From assembly GCA_040773965.1 (NCBI GenBank), contig JAXGVG010000025.1, positions 1-16,821 of the forward strand: a DNA stretch of 16,821 nucleotides. The letters are read 5' to 3'. Source of the DNA: JAXGVG01 sp040773965 (lineage in GTDB: Bacteria > Pseudomonadota > Alphaproteobacteria > UBA9219). How positions within the stretch are numbered: the first letter of the stretch is position 1; each line of letters begins with the position of its first letter. Under the pieces are notes generated by a model. The model saw nothing but the letters and a program-made list of their open reading frames with translations. It was not told the DNA's origin and did no database searches. Position numbers and translations under genes: made by a program. This document shows positions 13,150-16,821 of this stretch, in pieces.

Positions 13150-13851
13150 TTAGATATTGAATCGCTCGAAGCCGGTGAGCAGCTTGACGTCGACGTTGCC
13201 GAAGCGGTCGCGGAAGGCGTTGAGGATCGCGTCCGACGTCTTCCGGGCCGGGAGCTCGGCGTTGAAGACGAGCAATTTCCGGTTGTTTACGATTTCGGAA
13301 CTTACCAGCACATGGTTGCCTTTCGTCAGGCGGTTCATTTCCGCCTCGATGCCTTCGGCGACTTTCCGGTCGCTCGAGGCGGGGAAAGAGAATTGCAACA
13401 GGCGGGCCATCCTGTTCGACGAGCCGAAACCCATGCGGTCCAGAACGAGCATGATAGCGCTTGTGATCAGCGTGAAGGCGATGGCCATCGCGTAAAGTTT
13501 AGTGCCGCAGGCCATGCCCATGGCCATCACCATGAAGATGTTGGCCGTGTCGCGGGAGTCCTTGACGGCGTTGCGAAACCGGACGATCGACAGCGCGCCC
13601 ACAAGGCTGAACGCCCGCGCCAGATTGCTTCCGATGATCAGCATGATGAACGACACGGTGATGGCCATGATGATCATGGTCAGGACGAACGAACGCGAAT
13701 ACGAAATGCCTGTGTGAGTCATCCGGTATACGACGGACATGAGCAGCGCCAGAACGGCGCTCAGGGCAGTGCTGAGCAGAAACTCCTGAAAGGTGAATCC
13801 GGCGCTTAACGTATCTGGCGACAGGGCAAGTTGCTTTAGAAATTCATCCAT
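13150..13851 (-). CDS. DUF4956 family membrane protein
   Basis: A 233-residue protein with hydrophobic segments at about 24-43, 56-76, 102-115 and 117-137, then a soluble C-terminal domain from about 150. The segment RAFSLVGALSIVRFRNAVKDSRD (79-101, quoted here only as key residues G85, R91, R93, K97, D98, D101) is the conserved core of DUF4956 proteins. I chose ATG 13851 (MDEFLKQLAL), with GAGGAG 11 bases upstream. It overlaps the end of the VTC-domain gene by 16 bases, so the two are translationally linked. In bacteria this family is often found next to VTC-type and CotH-type genes, as here. Its biochemical role is not known to me; transport or scaffolding of a polymer-making complex at the inner membrane is a guess. 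Confidence 0.8.
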   Translation of the reverse strand: MDEFLKQLALSPDTLSAGFTFQEFLLSTALSAVLALLMSVVYRMTHTGISYSRSFVLTMIIMAITVSFIMLIIGSNLARAFSLVGALSIVRFRNAVKDSRDTANIFMVMAMGMACGTKLYAMAIAFTLITSAIMLVLDRMGFGSSNRMARLLQFSFPASSDRKVAEGIEAEMNRLTKGNHVLVSSEIVNNRKLLVFNAELPARKTSDAILNAFRDRFGNVDVKLLTGFERFNI

Positions 13852-14645
13852 GACTGGTTCAGCTCCTCTAGCAATGGTTGATTGTTCACATGGCGATCGA
13901 CGGATTTCACGTATTTCGAATAGGGCCGCGCCACAAGGCGGTTTTTCCGCAGGCAGCTGCGAAGCCATTGGGGCATTCGCGCGTCGAACTTGACCTCAAG
14001 AATGCCGTAACCCGGCGGCAGAACGCGCATACCGCTTTCGTCAAAAGGCGGCATGAACGATTCAGGACCTGCGCACCGAAGATTGAAATCGAGCGTGACC
14101 CGCACGTCGTGCCCAAGCAGATCGACCAGCGCCACGCGCTCATAGGAGAGGGCGACGAGCGGCTTGTAGTTGTAGCGGGCGAAATGGTAGGCGAAAAAGC
14201 CGAAATCGCCGGTAGCCGCGAAGGGCGCGATCCAGAGAGACTCCATCTCGTCGGGTTCGATCCACACGCGGGTTTTGCTGATGGTCTGGTTTGTTTTTTT
14301 CTTTGCCTCCAGCGCGATGCGCGACGGCTCGCCCCCGTAATGGCGGAAGCGGAACTTGCACCGGTTCTTTTCGCCGTTGATGACGTCGTAATAGTCTTTC
14401 CGGTCGCCGGTATCCAGATAAAGGGAATGAACGGCATAGCGGCCCGTCGAATCCGTATGAGAGTCGAAAAGCATGCCGTGGCGCAGTTCGTTGACGATCT
14501 TTTCGCCTTCTGCCAGCGTCACCAGAAACTTCAATTCGAAGCGCGAGGCGGCGCGGTTGCGCGCGACCGGCAGGGGCGCCACGCGGGGCTCTTCCGGGAA
14601 TTCAGGCTCTTCAATCTCCAGTATTTCGGCGACGTTAACGCTCAT
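13836..14645 (-). CDS. VTC-domain protein (polyphosphate polymerase-like)
   Basis: A 269-residue protein with the pattern of the VTC domain, which in yeast Vtc4 makes polyphosphate from ATP inside a positively charged tunnel. Visible elements are RFELKFLV (35-42), SLYLDTGDRKDYYD (74-87), KFRFRHYG (97-104), LEAKKK (112-117), LSYERVAL (166-173), VTLDFNLR (183-190), LEVKFD (216-221) and PYSKYVKS (241-248). These supply the alternating basic and acidic residues expected of the tunnel. ATG 14645 has GAGGT upstream and follows the previous gene by seven bases. No membrane segment is seen, so DUF4956 may provide the membrane anchor. Polyphosphate synthesis is inferred from the family and not proven for bacterial members. 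Confidence 0.85.
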   Translation of the reverse strand: MSVNVAEILEIEEPEFPEEPRVAPLPVARNRAASRFELKFLVTLAEGEKIVNELRHGMLFDSHTDSTGRYAVHSLYLDTGDRKDYYDVINGEKNRCKFRFRHYGGEPSRIALEAKKKTNQTISKTRVWIEPDEMESLWIAPFAATGDFGFFAYHFARYNYKPLVALSYERVALVDLLGHDVRVTLDFNLRCAGPESFMPPFDESGMRVLPPGYGILEVKFDARMPQWLRSCLRKNRLVARPYSKYVKSVDRHVNNQPLLEELNQSWMNF

Positions 14646-14652
14646 ATCGAAT

Positions 14653-16731
14653 CTACCTCAAACCGGAATGGCACACGGCGCAAACCGCATCGATTTTCTG
14701 GTCTATTTTCTTCTCAGTGTCCACGCTTATCGGCAAGGCCGATACCTTAGTTCTTTCAAGGGGATGGATGTTGCCGCGTTCCTTATAATCCGCGCCGTTT
14801 TCAACAAACCATGAAGCGCCGGTCACGATCGCGGGCCGTTTGCCATCGCCGATTTTTTCATAGACGTTCAGGCCGAGGGAATTTCCTTTGAAAAGGTTGC
14901 CGGACAGGACGACGCTGGAGCCGTCCTTGACGGCGACGCCGACGTTGTTTTTCTCAAGACGGTTGCCGCCGATCTCAATTTCCGTCGATCCTTCGCCGAC
15001 CGATATGCCCTTGTCTCCCGATTCAACGATGAGGTTGTTCCGCACGACAAGGCCCCTAAGCGAGCCTATGTCGATTCCGTCGTCCTTCTGACGGAACATG
15101 AAATTGCCTTCCACGAGCGCGCTGCCGAGGTCGAAGTCGAGCGCGTCGCGGTTCCGGGCAAAAACGTTGTTGACGACTTTCGCGTGGCCGCCGCGCACAT
15201 TGAGGGCGTCGTCCGCATTGATATCGAAAAACCGGTTATCGTGAATAGAGCTGTCGGCGACGTCGATGACGTTTAGGGCTCCCGTATAGCGCCGCCCTTC
15301 GTAGGAAAATTCATTGGATTTTGAAAAGCGCGCGTTACGGATGACGACGGGTTCCTTTTGGCCGCGGATAATGACGCCGGCCCATTCATCCTCATACGGG
15401 TCGAATGTGACCGGGGTTTTCGAGATATCGGGGAACGAAACGGGCCCTTCGATCAGCATGAGTGAATCGGAATCGAATAAAAGATGCGCGCCGTCGTTGA
15501 ACGTAACGGCGCATGAGGGGGCGAACCGGATGGGCCCGGAGATATGCCATGAACCCGGTTCAAAGGTGAACGATTTACAGTCTTTTACGTCTTTGGGTGC
15601 CAGAGTGTATTTGGTTTTACGTCCTTTGGGCACAGGCGGCGGGAATAGGCGCGTGGGGTCGATAGAGAAAAGCATGGCCGCCGTCAATTCCATGCATTCC
15701 CGGCGGTCGTCCAAATTCCAGCAAAGAAGCGGGCCGACGTCGTATAATCCAGGCGGATTTCTTAGTCCGTAATAGCTTACATTGACGATTCCTTTTTCGG
15801 CCTCGAACTTGATCGGCGAATTGAGCGGTTTGTATATTCTGTAGCCTTCCGCGGACAGATCCGCGCTGTCAGGCGGAAGGTTTTCGCCCAGGCTCAGAAC
15901 GCCTTCGCCGATGCGCTTGATAAAGAAGGGCCAGGCTTTTGAAGGCTCGAACGTCTTGCCGTTTTGGAGAGATTCGACGACAATGTCTTTTAAGGGTGTC
16001 TTTCCGGAGTTTTCCACATCGATCAGAATGGCGCCCGCCGTGTTGCGCCCCAATAAGGCATCATACCGGTTGTCCGGCGACGGAAAGGCGATGTCGTTCC
16101 GTTCGGCTATAAAAGCTTCCGAGACTGTTTTCCCGTTTTGTCCGCAGGTCAGGGGGGAGGCGATGGTCCGTCCGAGGATTTTAACGGTAAAGTCCGGGTC
16201 TTTGTCGCAGGACGCCGCCGTTTGAAAGCGGACGCGGTACATGCCCGCGCCCTGAATGACGAATTGGAAGGATTCTTTTTCCCGCCAGCCGGGCGTGATC
16301 CGTGCCTCAGGGTTTTCGTAATCTTCCTTAAGGTATTCGATGCGTCTTTGAACGGTCGGAAAATGCCAGTTTGCGGATTCATATTTTTCAATGGAGGGAA
16401 TTCCGTTGCCGTGGGAAATGATGCCTTTAGGTAAATCTTCGGTCAGATAGGGACGCGCATGAGCCAGGATTTTTTCGTACAAGCCTACGGGATCGTTATG
16501 GCGAATGATATAGGCTATGCGCTTGTGGACCATGGCTCGCAGCGCGGGATCGGCCATGAACAGCCTGTGAAGCCTGTTCATGGCCAAATAAGGCATATGG
16601 AACGGAAGCAGGGGCGTCGATTGGCCGCTCGCCTGAGGCTCATAAAAGTCGTATCCGATGAAGGAAAATCGCGGGTCGCGCTTGGGCCGGTAAATGGGGA
16701 TGTTATGAGTATTGAGTGAGCTGCCCCCCAA
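14653..16731 (-). CDS. CotH-like/beta-helix protein, 5' end replaced by an insertion sequence
   Basis: The open frame gives 692 residues from TTG 16731, but its first five codons lie inside the insertion sequence, so the native gene ends at 16716 and the true N-terminus is missing. Residues 19-105 (SFIGYDFYEPQ, then a Leu/Arg-rich helical stretch and HARPYLTEDL) resemble the C-terminal part of CotH-kinase-like proteins. Residues about 405-645 form a right-handed beta-helix with N-rich turns (HDNRFFDIN, VNNVF, EGNFMF, RNNLI, GGNRLEKN, SGNLFKGN). The end contains CAVCH (684-688), a c-type heme-like motif, three residues before LR. It is first in an operon with the VTC and DUF4956 genes, seven bases upstream. 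The insertion probably abolishes the product and may change expression of the two genes below. Confidence 0.75.
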   Translation of the reverse strand: MGGSSLNTHNIPIYRPKRDPRFSFIGYDFYEPQASGQSTPLLPFHMPYLAMNRLHRLFMADPALRAMVHKRIAYIIRHNDPVGLYEKILAHARPYLTEDLPKGIISHGNGIPSIEKYESANWHFPTVQRRIEYLKEDYENPEARITPGWREKESFQFVIQGAGMYRVRFQTAASCDKDPDFTVKILGRTIASPLTCGQNGKTVSEAFIAERNDIAFPSPDNRYDALLGRNTAGAILIDVENSGKTPLKDIVVESLQNGKTFEPSKAWPFFIKRIGEGVLSLGENLPPDSADLSAEGYRIYKPLNSPIKFEAEKGIVNVSYYGLRNPPGLYDVGPLLCWNLDDRRECMELTAAMLFSIDPTRLFPPPVPKGRKTKYTLAPKDVKDCKSFTFEPGSWHISGPIRFAPSCAVTFNDGAHLLFDSDSLMLIEGPVSFPDISKTPVTFDPYEDEWAGVIIRGQKEPVVIRNARFSKSNEFSYEGRRYTGALNVIDVADSSIHDNRFFDINADDALNVRGGHAKVVNNVFARNRDALDFDLGSALVEGNFMFRQKDDGIDIGSLRGLVVRNNLIVESGDKGISVGEGSTEIEIGGNRLEKNNVGVAVKDGSSVVLSGNLFKGNSLGLNVYEKIGDGKRPAIVTGASWFVENGADYKERGNIHPLERTKVSALPISVDTEKKIDQKIDAVCAVCHSGLR

Positions 16732-16821
16732 AATTTAGACCAGTGATATAAGGTCCCTAAACGAGTACGGAAAGGGAACGGATATGACTGGGATGCGGAA
16801 TAAACACACGAAAGAAACGAA
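16717..16821 (+). mobile_element. left end of an insertion sequence (IS3-like), truncated by the window
   Basis: The sequence from TGAGCTGCCCCCCAAAATTT onward begins with the TGA(N)CTGC-CCCC type terminal repeat seen in IS3-family elements (IS150-like). It is followed by a short leader and a transposase start at 16784. The element interrupts the CotH-like gene. The right end and the target duplication lie outside the window. Confidence 0.6.
16784..16821 (+). CDS. start of a transposase OrfA, partial
   Basis: ATG 16784 opens MTGMRNKHTKET, continuing past the window end. A short basic N-terminus of this sort (R-x-K-H-T-K-E) is typical of the helix-turn-helix OrfA of IS3-family transposases. 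The weak purine-rich stretch AAAGGGAACGG precedes it. Only 12 residues are visible, so the family is inferred mainly from the terminal repeat upstream. Confidence 0.45.
   Translation, partial: MTGMRNKHTKET

Overview
The window looks like chromosomal DNA of an alphaproteobacterium, probably an uncultured or poorly characterised lineage. The evidence is a large (about 1600-residue) NAD-glutamate dehydrogenase of the kind common in that class, leuD/leuB of ordinary proteobacterial type, and GC-rich codon use in all housekeeping genes. Taxonomy below class is not supported by what can be seen.

Layout. (1) 1-2345, plus strand: a visibly AT-rich island of small genes directly upstream of leuD. It holds an unrecognised soluble ORF (100-615), a membrane protein (612-1157), and two tandem cassettes. 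Each cassette is a 25-codon mini-ORF, a 66-residue two-helix membrane protein ('A') and an ~80-90-residue two-helix membrane protein ('B'). The mini-ORF starts exactly like leuD and ends like the C-terminus of LeuC, with its stop overlapping the A start (ATGA). I read the island as a stack of accessory cassettes between leuC (presumed just upstream of the window) and leuD, multiplied by tandem duplication with endpoints in leuC and leuD. (2) 2377-4229: leuD and leuB, separated by a palindromic CGTCAT...ATGACG repeat. leuB runs into seven 11-bp tandem repeats that include its stop codon. (3) 4397-7017: the 3' end of a lost gene, then a solitary type III-restriction-like helicase-nuclease. (4) 7035-12817, minus strand: proline iminopeptidase and the NAD-glutamate dehydrogenase, the latter broken by an in-frame TAG at codon 1214. 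(5) 13021-13097: tRNA-Arg(TCT). (6) 13150-16716, minus strand: an operon of DUF4956 membrane protein, VTC-type (polyphosphate polymerase-like) protein and a CotH-like/beta-helix protein whose 5' part is cut off by an insertion sequence. (7) 16717-16821: left end of that insertion sequence, with the first codons of its transposase.

How the genes work together. leuD and leuB act in leucine synthesis with the presumed upstream leuC, and all small island genes lie on the same strand, so they may ride on leu operon transcription. The mini-ORFs look suited to translational coupling of gene A in each duplicated copy. The VTC/DUF4956/CotH-like genes form a recurrent bacterial neighbourhood presumably acting at the envelope. 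Several genes are damaged (glutamate dehydrogenase, CotH-like gene, the gene upstream of the restriction enzyme), which suggests ongoing gene decay or, for single stops, possible sequence error. The best candidate for an undescribed system is the A/B membrane-protein cassette array at leuC-leuD.
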